Shown here one piece after another: positions 5,765 through 13,487 of a stretch of DNA of 27,623 nucleotides. A program made the position numbers and the translations under genes. Position 1 is the stretch's first letter, and each line of letters begins with the position of its first letter. Source of the DNA: Pontiellaceae bacterium (GTDB lineage Bacteria > Verrucomicrobiota > Kiritimatiellia > Kiritimatiellales > Tichowtungiaceae); contig JALOTS010000008.1 of NCBI GenBank assembly GCA_025457785.1, positions 1 through 27,623 on the forward strand, read 5' to 3'. The notes under the pieces were generated by a model, which made no database searches, was not told where the DNA came from, and saw nothing but the letters and a program-made list of their open reading frames with translations.

Positions 5765-7566
5765 AGTTCGGTTCTCCAGAAATCCTGAAATGGCTGCTGC
5801 TGATCATCCCGCTGATCATTCTGTTCATCTGGATGCACCGCCAACGGGCAGCCCGGCTGGCGCGATTGATTTCTTCCAATGTCTGGAAGACGATCATTCC
5901 GGGGCACAGCACGAAACGCAGCCACCGCCGCACGGTGCTGCGGCTGCTCGCCCTGCTGTGCATCGGACTGGCACTGACGCGTCCGCAGTGGGGCTCGCGC
6001 TGGGAAGAGGTGAAGCAGCGCGGTCTGGATATTATTGTCGTACTCGACACCTCCAGGAGCATGCTGGCCGAAGACATTAAGCCCAACCGCCTCAAACAGG
6101 CGCAGTGGGCCATCCGCGATTTTGTTAAAAACATCAAGGGCGACCGCATCGGTCTGATCGCTTTTGCCGGCAGCAGTTTTCTGCAATGTCCGGTCACTAT
6201 CGACTATGCCGCGTTTACCATGATGCTCAATGATCTGTATGCCGGCATCATTCCGCGCGGCGGAACCGCGATTGAACAGGCGCTGAAAACAGCGGCGGAG
6301 AGTTTCGATGCGCAATCGGAAGCCGACCGCGTGATCATTCTGATCACCGACGGCGAGGATCACGAAGGCGATCCGATGCGCATGGCTGAACAGTTGCAGA
6401 AGGATCACATCAAACTCTTCTGCATCGGTGTCGGCTCGGTTGAAGGCGAGCTGATCCCGACACAGGCGGGTTACATTAAAGACCGGCAGGGACAGGTGGT
6501 TAAAAGTTCGCTGAACGAAGGGCTGCTTGAAAAACTGGCATCCTCTACCGGCGGATTTTACGTGCGCTCCGCCCCCGGCGATCTGGGGCTTGACCGGGTT
6601 TATAAGCTCGGCATTTCGGGACTGCAGCGCAATGAACAGGAGACACGCCTGGCCAAGGTTTACGAGGAACGCTATGTCTGGTTTGCCGCCGCCGCCCTGC
6701 TGTTCCTGCTGGCCGAAGGACTGGTGCGTCCGTTGAAGATTCTGATGCTGCTTCTGCTGCTGGGCGGCTCGCAGGCGGATGCGGCCAACTGGACGAAAGC
6801 TTACAAAAAAGGAGACTACACCAATGCTCTCCAGGCTCTGGAATCCATAACAAATCAGCTTCCGGACATTGGAAGCTATAACCGCGGTAACATCCTCTAT
6901 CGGATGAAAAATTTCCAGGGTTCGGAAAAAGCGTTTGCCGAGGCGGTCTCACTGACAGAAAATGAGGAGCTGAAACAGAAAGCTCTTTACAACCGGGGTA
7001 CCGCCCTGCTGGCCGGCACGCCGCAAATGACCAATGCCGTGATGGATATCGCCGCACAGGCCGCAGAGCTTTTTGAGCAGGCGCTTGACCTCAACCCCGA
7101 TGATCCGATCGCCAAACAGAATCTGGAGCGTGCGCTTAATCTGGTTGTGTCCGACCGCATCCGCACGGCAACCCGCCTGATTACTGAGGCGGATCAGATG
7201 CTGACGGAGTATAAAGCGAAGACTGCAAAGGAAAATTACACGAAAGCCAAAACCATTCTGGCCCCGGTTCTCGCAGATTTTTCACCGGACAGCCGGGAAG
7301 CGGAAGACCTGATTCGCCGGGCGGACGAACAGCTTGAGATGCTTGAACGCGCCCTGCAGGAAACCCGCCAGGAGATGGAAACCGCCAAGCAGTCCATCGA
7401 AGTGTACGACTACAAAAAGGCGGCGGATGCCATGATGAACGATTCGCCGTCCCGTCAGCTTGCCTTTGATCTGGATGCGAAACTGAAAGAGGAATTTGAG
7501 CGGTTGATTGATCATAATCAGAAAATTATCAACATTGTATATCCACCGAAACAGCCGACACCATGA
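5761..7566 (+). CDS. batB: BatB VWA protein fused to a TPR (BatC-type) domain
   Basis: The 601-residue protein is nearly twice the usual BatB length. Residues 1-330 are BatB: membrane segments near 10-26 and 57-75, a VWA domain with MIDAS DTSRS (D96, S98, S100) and LITDGEDHEGD, then a membrane segment near 304-320. A second hydrophobic stretch (LLLLLGGSQADA) looks like an internal signal or anchor before residue 340. From about 341 the chain becomes TPR-like (YKKGDYTNALQAL, YNRGNILYRMKNFQGSEKAF, ALDLNPDDPIAKQNLERAL), then long charged helices to the end. BatC is normally a separate TPR protein encoded after batB, so this is a batB-batC fusion. The stop overlaps the next start (ATGA at 7563). 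Confidence 0.92.
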   Translation: MKFGSPEILKWLLLIIPLIILFIWMHRQRAARLARLISSNVWKTIIPGHSTKRSHRRTVLRLLALLCIGLALTRPQWGSRWEEVKQRGLDIIVVLDTSRSMLAEDIKPNRLKQAQWAIRDFVKNIKGDRIGLIAFAGSSFLQCPVTIDYAAFTMMLNDLYAGIIPRGGTAIEQALKTAAESFDAQSEADRVIILITDGEDHEGDPMRMAEQLQKDHIKLFCIGVGSVEGELIPTQAGYIKDRQGQVVKSSLNEGLLEKLASSTGGFYVRSAPGDLGLDRVYKLGISGLQRNEQETRLAKVYEERYVWFAAAALLFLLAEGLVRPLKILMLLLLLGGSQADAANWTKAYKKGDYTNALQALESITNQLPDIGSYNRGNILYRMKNFQGSEKAFAEAVSLTENEELKQKALYNRGTALLAGTPQMTNAVMDIAAQAAELFEQALDLNPDDPIAKQNLERALNLVVSDRIRTATRLITEADQMLTEYKAKTAKENYTKAKTILAPVLADFSPDSREAEDLIRRADEQLEMLERALQETRQEMETAKQSIEVYDYKKAADAMMNDSPSRQLAFDLDAKLKEEFERLIDHNQKIINIVYPPKQPTP

Positions 7567-8120
7567 AATATTACCCACTCATTTTAATCGGGATAATCCT
7601 GTGCGCCGCAGCACCGGCACAGGATGCGGATCAGCTTTTCAATCCGGCGGCAAAGGAATATATCTACGGAAACCTGCCGGTCGCCAGCAATCTGGTGTAC
7701 GAAGCACTCGCCAGATTTCCTGATGATGAAAAACTCCTGAAGCTGAAAAAACTGATCGAAGAACAGCAGCAGCAGGATCAGCAGAAACAGGACCAGCAGC
7801 AACAACAGGATCAACAGCAACAACAGGATCAGCAGCAACAAGAACAGCAACAACAACAGGATCAACAGCAGCAGGATCAACAGAGAGATCAGCCGGATCA
7901 GGCCGATCAGGCCGATCAGTCGGATCAGTCGGATCAGACTGATCAGACTGATCAAGAAAAAGATCAGCAACAGCAGCCGGCTCAGCCGCTGCAGGCCGGG
8001 GAAATGAGTCCGGAAGAAGCACAGCAACTGCTTGACGCGATGAAGCAAAACGAAAAAGATCAACGCTCGGTTTTGCGCCTCAATCTCGGGCCGCCGGTAC
8101 GGGTGGAAAAAGACTGGTAG
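7563..8120 (+). CDS. Secreted Q/D-rich protein, BatC C-terminal type
   Basis: The 185-residue protein has a signal peptide (residues 1-19, cleavage probably after AAPAQ) and a short helical N-terminal part with one TPR-like helix pair (residues 25-60). A low-complexity stretch of Q, D and DQx repeats covers about 66-138. The tail has MSPEEAQQLLDAMKQNEKDQ and ends VEKDW. The Q/D-rich linker and a charged tail ending in KDW are typical of the C-terminal part of BatC-like proteins. Here this part is encoded separately, while the TPR part is joined to BatB. It probably sits in the periplasm with BatA, BatB and BatD. The start overlaps the batB stop; batD follows after nine bases. Confidence 0.75.
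   Translation: MKYYPLILIGIILCAAAPAQDADQLFNPAAKEYIYGNLPVASNLVYEALARFPDDEKLLKLKKLIEEQQQQDQQKQDQQQQQDQQQQQDQQQQEQQQQQDQQQQDQQRDQPDQADQADQSDQSDQTDQTDQEKDQQQQPAQPLQAGEMSPEEAQQLLDAMKQNEKDQRSVLRLNLGPPVRVEKDW
7775..7967 (+). repeat. GATC-dense low-complexity repeat inside the Q/D-rich gene
   Basis: Fourteen GATC tetramers occur in about 190 bases. From 7887 to 7950 eight of them are spaced exactly nine bases apart, encoding DQx triplets (DQP, DQA, DQA, DQS, DQS, DQT, DQT, DQ). CAG/CAA repeats fill the earlier part. Confidence 0.9.
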
Positions 8121-8123
8121 GAG
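8118..8123 (+). promoter_or_regulatory. Shine-Dalgarno site supporting a TTG start for batD
   Basis: TAGGAG lies six bases before TTG 8130, and the stop codon of the previous gene overlaps it. No ATG is available in frame near a signal peptide. Confidence 0.65.
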
Positions 8124-8129
8124 AACACA

Positions 8130-9887
8130 TTGAAGATTGCAGATTTCAGACTGACGATTGGTTTCGGGTTGATCGCTTTCAATGCCTTGGCGTTTGAAGC
8201 GACCCTGACGATTCAGCCGCCGCTGATTGAGCTGGGGGAATCGGCGACCCTGACCATTGAAGTGAGGGATGCAAAAAAACTGAAACCGCCGGTGCTGCCC
8301 AATGTGCCCGGACTGCGGTTCGTCAGTGCCGGTCAGTCACAGCAATCCACATGGGTCAACGGAAAGTCGGATCATTTCACCGCGTTTAACTATCAGGTTT
8401 ATCCGCAGCAGACCGGTGAATTCACCATCGGACCGTTTGAATACACTGCCGACAAGCAAACCCAAACCCTGCAAGGCTCTCTCAAGGTGGTCGGATCGTC
8501 AGGCGATGCCGCCCAGCCGCAAAGCTGGTCCGATCTGGTTTTCGCCCGGATGGAAACAGACCGGGAAAGCTCCTACGTGCAGGCCCCCTTCGGGATGACG
8601 CTTTCCATTTTTTCGCGGCAGGGACTGCAGATGACCGATCAAGTCAGTCTGCAGGGCATGCCTGAAACCGGGCTGGACGAGTTGCAATGGCAGGAAGTTC
8701 AGGGTGGACGTGATGTGATTAACAATACCATCTTCAATGTCCGCCGGTTTCAGGCCCGCACGCGTGCGCTGAGTTCCGGCACCTTTGAATTCAGCCCGTC
8801 CGTGACCGTACAGGTGGTTGTGCCGAATCAGGACCGCCGTTCGCGCTCTCCGTTTGATGATCCTTTTTTCGGTTCCATGTTCAACCGGACGGAAACCCGT
8901 CCCGTCGAGCTGCCGGTCGAAAAAACCGTGATCAACGTCAAACCGCTTCCACAGGAAGGCAAACCGGGCGGCTTTACCGGCGCAATCGGAAACTTTGATT
9001 TTCAAGTGAGCGCCCAGCCGCTTGAGGTACATCCCGGCGATCCGGTTACCCTGACGATGACCCTGACCGGCGACGGAAATTTCGATCGTATAACCCCGCC
9101 GTCCATTCCCGCCGGCGACCAGTTCCGGCTTTTTGGCGACCCGGTTCGCAAACAGGCTGACGGGGCCGTTCAATTTGAACAGGTCATTTCACCCCGCAAC
9201 GCGGATGTAACCGGGATTCCCGCCATCAATTTTGTGTTTTTTGATACGGATGCCGGGGTCTATCGAACCGTACAAAGCCGCCCGATTCCCCTCACAGTCA
9301 CCGCAACCAGCAACAGTACGGCACAGGTTTTTGCGGCCAAGGACACGGTTTTGATGCCGCCGCCGGAAACGCCGTTTGCCACGGAAAGCGATCTGCAGCG
9401 AATCAGCAGCGCATTACAGAAAATCTGGAAAAAAGTCCGCCCGTGGCTGTGGACTGTTCCCGCCGCACTGGGACTGGCCGTTGCCGCCTTTTTCGGGCGG
9501 AGACTGCACCGGATCCGCCGAAAAGACACCGCACGAATCCGGCGGCAGAAAGCCCCTAAAGCGGCGCGTAAAGCGTTAAATTCCGCAAGCCATGCACGCC
9601 GGCAGAACAATCCGACCGCCTTCTACGATGCGCTATGGAATGCACTGACGGATTACTTTGGGCACCGTCTGAACCTGCCGCCGGGCGCCGTCAGCTCTTC
9701 CGCCACATTGCAAGCCCTGGAACGCGCCGGACTGGATGTAAAATCCGTTGACACACTGCGTGCGCTCTTTGAACAGGTGGAAGCCCGCCGCTACGGCCTT
9801 CCCGGTGCCGTTTCACCCGATGAAATGAACACCCTGCAACAGGATCTGGAGCAGATATTAAAACAGTGCGAGAAAATTAAACTTTGA
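8130..9887 (+). CDS. batD: BatD, periplasmic multi-domain protein
   Basis: The 585-residue protein starts at TTG with a good SD and opens with a signal peptide (about residues 1-22, ALAFEA). The periplasmic part contains repeated beta-sandwich units of the BatD type (PF13584): LGESATLTIEV near 32, LPNVPGLRFVSAGQSQQS near 58, and a second unit near 290-330 (VHPGDPVTLTMTLTGDGNFD). A membrane segment lies at about 437-456, followed by a basic stretch and a helical cytoplasmic tail of about 120 residues (ALNSASHARRQNNPTAFYDA). Such a tail is common in BatD and resembles that of the protein encoded at 3360-4328. It closes the bat operon. Its role is presumably to present or tether partners to the VWA domains. 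Confidence 0.92.
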   Translation: MKIADFRLTIGFGLIAFNALAFEATLTIQPPLIELGESATLTIEVRDAKKLKPPVLPNVPGLRFVSAGQSQQSTWVNGKSDHFTAFNYQVYPQQTGEFTIGPFEYTADKQTQTLQGSLKVVGSSGDAAQPQSWSDLVFARMETDRESSYVQAPFGMTLSIFSRQGLQMTDQVSLQGMPETGLDELQWQEVQGGRDVINNTIFNVRRFQARTRALSSGTFEFSPSVTVQVVVPNQDRRSRSPFDDPFFGSMFNRTETRPVELPVEKTVINVKPLPQEGKPGGFTGAIGNFDFQVSAQPLEVHPGDPVTLTMTLTGDGNFDRITPPSIPAGDQFRLFGDPVRKQADGAVQFEQVISPRNADVTGIPAINFVFFDTDAGVYRTVQSRPIPLTVTATSNSTAQVFAAKDTVLMPPPETPFATESDLQRISSALQKIWKKVRPWLWTVPAALGLAVAAFFGRRLHRIRRKDTARIRRQKAPKAARKALNSASHARRQNNPTAFYDALWNALTDYFGHRLNLPPGAVSSSATLQALERAGLDVKSVDTLRALFEQVEARRYGLPGAVSPDEMNTLQQDLEQILKQCEKIKL

Positions 9888-9926
9888 TTCCTGTTTCTGA
9901 TCGAGGAACAGACTCCCTGCCGGGAT

Positions 9927-9951
9927 AAAAAAACCGAGGCATGTGCCTCGG
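9927..9951 (-). terminator. Rho-independent terminator on the minus strand
   Basis: On the minus strand CCGAGGC-ACAT-GCCTCGG forms a perfect stem, followed by seven T (9927-9933). It lies directly after the CCA end of the tRNA fragment, as expected for a tRNA gene terminator. On the plus strand the hairpin is followed only by TAAAAA, so it is not an obvious terminator for batD. Confidence 0.8.
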
Positions 9952-9957
9952 TAAAAA

Positions 9958-10005
9958 TGGCTCCGACGGCTGGGCTCGAACCAGCAACCAAGTGATTAAC
10001 AGTCC
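9958..10005 (-). tRNA. tRNA-Asn 3' fragment (putative integration-site scar)
   Basis: On the minus strand the sequence runs from the anticodon loop CTGTTAA (anticodon GTT) through a perfect T-arm (GCTGG, loop TTCGAGC, CCAGC) to CGTCGGA-G-CCA. G73 fits tRNA-Asn. The 5' half is missing: bases 5' of the loop do not complete the anticodon stem (ACGGA against TCACT pairs at only three of five positions), and no D-arm or 5' acceptor strand follows. A 3'-half copy starting in the anticodon stem-loop is the usual product of tyrosine-recombinase integration into a tRNA gene. The fragment cannot be a working tRNA. Confidence 0.8.
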
Positions 10006-10029
10006 GTTTTTAGCATTCTGAAATAAACA

Positions 10030-10236
10030 TCACAAACCGGTTTTTGTGTAGTAAAATACCTGATTAGAACGTACACCCGACGGGAAGATTGTCCAGCCTT
10101 GTCGGACTTCGACTGACGTACCTTCGAACAGGACAAGTTGCCGGTACGCTGTGGAGTTATCGGTGCGTTTTTTCTTTTCCGGCACGGGTTTTTTGGTTTG
10201 TGTTTCGAACGAGAGCAGACTAGCATCCTCCGTCAA
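10030..10236 (-). CDS. Doubtful small reading frame
   Basis: A 68-residue frame opens at TTG 10236 (complement). Its content looks protein-like (PVPEKKKRTDNSTAYRQLVL, then FEGTSVEVRQGW) with normal codon use, but no family is recognised and no proper SD is seen. It may be a remnant of a gene at the island edge, or chance. Confidence 0.25.
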   Translation of the reverse strand: MTEDASLLSFETQTKKPVPEKKKRTDNSTAYRQLVLFEGTSVEVRQGWTIFPSGVRSNQVFYYTKTGL

Positions 10237-10313
10237 CTGAGATCAGTAATTTACTACATGGCTTGAGAATCCTTCAGTTGTGATGAAAAGGTGTCGAAAG
10301 GATCGGAGGAGTG

Positions 10314-11349
10314 ATGAATATACAGAAAATAGCGGTAGTTGGTTGCGGACTGATTCTATCCGTTGCGGCCGGTGCGGTGGCGGAGAGGGAAGATAAGCTT
10401 TCCAACCCTTTTCGCGTGTCGCCCTTTGTATCCAAGGGCGTGATTTACGAGAAGTCCTCGGAGGAGGAAAATTTATTTTTCGACTACGCAGCCGGGCTTC
10501 GGCTTGGATACACGGGGTTTGAATTGGACGTTAATGCCATGGGATTTGTTTCCTCGCGCCTCTATGAGGGTGACAAGGATAGAGATTTTACAACAGGTGG
10601 AGGTTCGTTTCGTTTAAAACATGGAGCGATGGAGCGTCTGCTTGTACAGGGAGATTTGGCTTTTCGCCGTGTTGAGGATATTGATGTGTATGGGTCAGAG
10701 TTTGCTGTGGGAGGGGTCTCTCCGGATTCTGTGCTGGATGCATCGACCCGCTCTCGTCGCGATGTTTCGCAAGCAGGAGTATCGGTCGGCAGAAATCTGA
10801 CCGACAAAATGGATTTGGAGACGGGATATCGTTTTGACGATGTGAGTTACATTGACCCCGGTTTGTGGGATATCGCAACCCATATGGTTCAAATTGAAAC
10901 CTCCCGGAAATTGACGGATAAGACAGACGGACTGTTGACGGTCAAGGGCGGCATGCAGGATCACGAAGCACTCGACGATCCGGCCTATTACTACGCCACT
11001 CATCTGGGATTAAGAATCAAGAGCACTGAAAAAGTTTTCTCCATTCTACACAAATAACGCCTCCCAGTTTACGATACTCTCTGTTGGCGCAAAATATCAG
11101 ATGACAGAGACTCTCACGCTTTCTGGAAATATGGCCTACCGCATAGATGAGTATTTGGACAAGGTGAATGATGGCAGCAAGTTGGTGAGCCGGAAAGACA
11201 AGGGGTTTGCTGTTCGGTTGCGTGCAGATTATCAGATGCCGTTTGAGCCGTTGAAACTGTTTGTCAACCTTAGCCATGAGAACATAGACTCGACTTTTGG
11301 CAATTTTGATCGAACGCTCGCGGGACTTGGAGCGCAACTTGTGTTTTAA
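10314..11349 (+). pseudogene. Outer-membrane beta-barrel protein of a polysaccharide locus, split by a frameshift
   Basis: The first frame (from ATG 10314; GTG 10311 is also possible; SD GGAGGA at 10305) encodes a signal peptide (to about AVAE) and alternating beta-strand-like segments (FFDYAAGLRLGYTGFELDVN) and stops at 11057. The same type of sequence continues in another frame: SPFYTNNASQFTILSVGAKY runs without a break into the frame that ends at 11349 with LGAQLVF, a terminal aromatic residue typical of outer-membrane barrels. Removing one A from the run at 11029-11033 restores a protein of about 345 residues, reading STEKFSPFYTNN. It resembles the BBP2-type putative porins found in exopolysaccharide loci and may form the export channel or anchor the polymer. 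The shift may be a sequencing error. Confidence 0.7.
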
Positions 11350-11407
11350 CAGAGTGTGGAGAGGCTTTCAATATAGGTGAGCCATAATAAAAAACAAGGG
11401 GGGCGAT

Positions 11408-11947
11408 ATGAATAAGAATAAAGTGTTGATCGCAGGTATTCTTGCTGGTGTGCTGTCCGTTTGCGCAACAGCGGCAGACTCAAGTGGATTCACTCCTCCG
11501 TCATCGGCTCAGATTGCAGCGGCGGCGCGCAATCCGGCCATCAATTTGCCTGCCTTGCTGGCGGATGCCAATGCGAGCCAGGCGGCGGAAGTTGTAAAAC
11601 TCGTGCTGGCTGAGGTGTTCCAGTTGGAATTGGATCCGGCCTTGCAGTCAGCGCGCATTACCGCAATCATCAACGTGGCCTTCGGCACTATCCCGCCTGA
11701 GCTGTATCTATCATTTAGTTCCGCGTTGGGTGCTGCGGTGGCCGGTTCGGGGGCCATTACACTCGTCCCTGGTGCAAGCTCCTCTATTCAGGGCGCTATT
11801 GCCGCAAGGGGCGGGGAACAGGCTGCGGCCCTTGCGCAGGCTTTCTTGCAGTCTTATCTGAATAATCTGCCACTGGGAACAAGCCAGACCTCGGCAAACG
11901 ATCCGCCGCCGATAGTAACTCCAAAATATAGCGGTCAAAATTTATAA
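11408..11947 (+). CDS. Small secreted Ala-rich protein of unknown function
   Basis: The 179-residue protein has a clear signal peptide (MNKNKVLIAGILAGVLSVCA, cleavage near ATAAD). The mature part is Ala-rich and mostly helical (ARNPAINLPALLADANASQA, AAEVVKLVLAEVF), with a Gly/Ser-rich middle (GAITLVPGASSSIQGA) and a Pro-rich end. The SD GGGGGG (11399-11404) is well placed. It lies between the beta-barrel gene and the first O-antigen ligase-like gene, so it may act in the periplasm in polymer export. I do not recognise the family. Confidence 0.75.
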   Translation: MNKNKVLIAGILAGVLSVCATAADSSGFTPPSSAQIAAAARNPAINLPALLADANASQAAEVVKLVLAEVFQLELDPALQSARITAIINVAFGTIPPELYLSFSSALGAAVAGSGAITLVPGASSSIQGAIAARGGEQAAALAQAFLQSYLNNLPLGTSQTSANDPPPIVTPKYSGQNL

Positions 11948-12026
11948 GAACAGAATTCCGGTCGGGCAGGTTCTCCCGCTTAAGCCCGTTCATGTCGCGC
12001 CAGATGCGCAAGAGACTGTATGGGGT

Positions 12027-13487
12027 ATGACCTTCTTATCCACTGAAAACCGTTTGATCTGTCTTGTCGGATCGTTTCTGGTTGCGGCTGCGTGGTTTTT
12101 CTCGGGGTTGCGCACCCGGTTCCTGCCTTTTTTTGGAATTGCAGCGGGTATCCTGTTTATTCTGACTCTATTCGACATCCGTGTGCCGAAGCATGATTCG
12201 CATACTAGGGATGTGAGGGTCTGGTGGGTCATGGACTTGTTTTTCTGGTTCGGTTTGATGTTTTTGCTCTATCTGGGTATCCAGTGGTGGAATGCAGGCC
12301 GGGCCTTGTACTACGATGTGGAATTCCACCGTTGGACGTACGCCGCGCCGAGGTATCCGGGATGGCCGTGGGCGTTTACGCGGCAGGAATCACTGGAGAT
12401 GGTGTATTGGTTCTTCCCTGCATGGGTATTGGGTCTGGCTATGCGGGTGCCGTGCCTGACACGGCAAGGTATTATGCAAATGGGCAGATGGCTGTCTTAC
12501 AGCGGGGGGGCACTGGCGACCTTCGGGCTGATTCAGTATGTGAGCGGAACGAAATCTATTTTTTGGGTGATTCCGTTCGATGGCGAGTTTTTCTCATCCT
12601 TTCCGTATTCTAACCATGCTGCGGCCTATTTCGTGCTCGTGGGAGGGGTGACGGCCGGCTTTTTCTTTCGCGAGGTTTTTCAGCCTTTGAGGGAGCGGGC
12701 GCGCGGGCGCGCCTTGGCTTTAGGAACGGCGCTGGTTCTGTGTTTGATGGGTGCGAATCTTTCCCTGAGCCGAACGGGGATTGTGTTGGCGTGGTTGCTG
12801 GCGGCGTTTATTGCCGGATACGGCATACTCCGCGGATGGCGGTTGTTGCGGCCCTCAGCCCGATTAATATGGGTTGCGGCAACTCTGGCAACGTTCATCA
12901 CATTGTACTTTGCGGTGGCCAGCTTCGGACTCGAAGATATTCGACGGGAATTTTCTGTGGAACGCCGTTCCCTTCATTCTTTGATGCCCGCCCTTCAAAC
13001 GATTAATACGGATTTGGCTGCGCGGCCGATGCAGTGCAAGGCCGGCTGGAGCGTGTTCAAGGCCGATCCTCTGTTCGGCGTTGGCGGATGGGGATTCCGG
13101 TATTTGGCCGCATTTCACGTGCCGCCGGAACATATCAAAGAGCTCCAATACAGCGTGGCGGGGTGGGCCAATGTGCATTGTGATCCCATTCAGTTTCTCG
13201 CGGAGTTCGGTCTGGCGGGTTGCGGATTGATGGTTCTGGCACTTGGGACTTTGATTGCCCCGTGTTTGCGACGGAGAATTCGGAGGGGTGCAGTCTTTAC
13301 ATTGTCTTTCACCGGACTGATACTCGTGCTTGGGTTCAGTCTGATTGATTTGCCTTTCCGTTGCCCTGCGATTTTATGGACATGGGTGGCGGTGATCGCC
13401 GCGCTGCCGAAATGCGCGGGGGCGGGAATGCCGGAAGGACAGCGTGGACGACGGTACGATTTAGAACAAACGGAGAATGGCGCATGA
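12027..13487 (+). CDS. O-antigen ligase/polymerase-like membrane protein (Wzy_C type)
   Basis: The 486-residue, strongly hydrophobic protein has about ten to twelve membrane segments from residue 9 on. The Wzy_C/WaaL-type signature is seen in NLSLSRTGIVLAWLLA near 245 and in the large periplasmic loop: GVGGWGFRY near 351 and VHCDPIQFLAEFGLAG at about 383-398. Such proteins polymerise lipid-linked repeat units or transfer the polymer to its acceptor. The SD is weak (GGGG close to ATG); the frame is open upstream to about 11919 but has no better start codon. The stop overlaps the next start (ATGA at 13484). Confidence 0.85.
   Translation: MTFLSTENRLICLVGSFLVAAAWFFSGLRTRFLPFFGIAAGILFILTLFDIRVPKHDSHTRDVRVWWVMDLFFWFGLMFLLYLGIQWWNAGRALYYDVEFHRWTYAAPRYPGWPWAFTRQESLEMVYWFFPAWVLGLAMRVPCLTRQGIMQMGRWLSYSGGALATFGLIQYVSGTKSIFWVIPFDGEFFSSFPYSNHAAAYFVLVGGVTAGFFFREVFQPLRERARGRALALGTALVLCLMGANLSLSRTGIVLAWLLAAFIAGYGILRGWRLLRPSARLIWVAATLATFITLYFAVASFGLEDIRREFSVERRSLHSLMPALQTINTDLAARPMQCKAGWSVFKADPLFGVGGWGFRYLAAFHVPPEHIKELQYSVAGWANVHCDPIQFLAEFGLAGCGLMVLALGTLIAPCLRRRIRRGAVFTLSFTGLILVLGFSLIDLPFRCPAILWTWVAVIAALPKCAGAGMPEGQRGRRYDLEQTENGA

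Larger units (their letters stand above)
9888..10313. other. Boundary region between the bat operon and the polysaccharide locus
   Basis: About 425 bases without a secure gene. It contains a minus-strand terminator, a tRNA-Asn 3' fragment, a doubtful minus-strand reading frame (10030-10236) and a small dyad AGTAA-T-TTACT at 10245-10255. The promoter of the next gene probably lies in the last 100 bases, but no good -35/-10 pair was found. Confidence 0.5.

Noticed and set aside
7775..7967. CRISPR array
   Set aside because: The periodic units are nine bases long and encode DQx triplets; there are no unique spacers. No CRISPR array was seen elsewhere in the window.
7584..8063. Minus-strand frame rich in Leu and Ile
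   Set aside because: It is the complement of the CAG/GATC repeats in the Q/D-rich gene and only mimics a membrane protein.
9958..10100. Complete or intron-containing tRNA-Asn gene
   Set aside because: No D-arm or 5' acceptor strand complementary to CGTCGGA was found upstream on the minus strand, and the anticodon stem is broken, so only a 3' fragment is claimed.
11029..11040. Programmed ribosomal frameshift in the barrel gene
   Set aside because: The run has five A bases, not the A-AAA-AAG type slippery site, and no clear downstream stimulator was seen.
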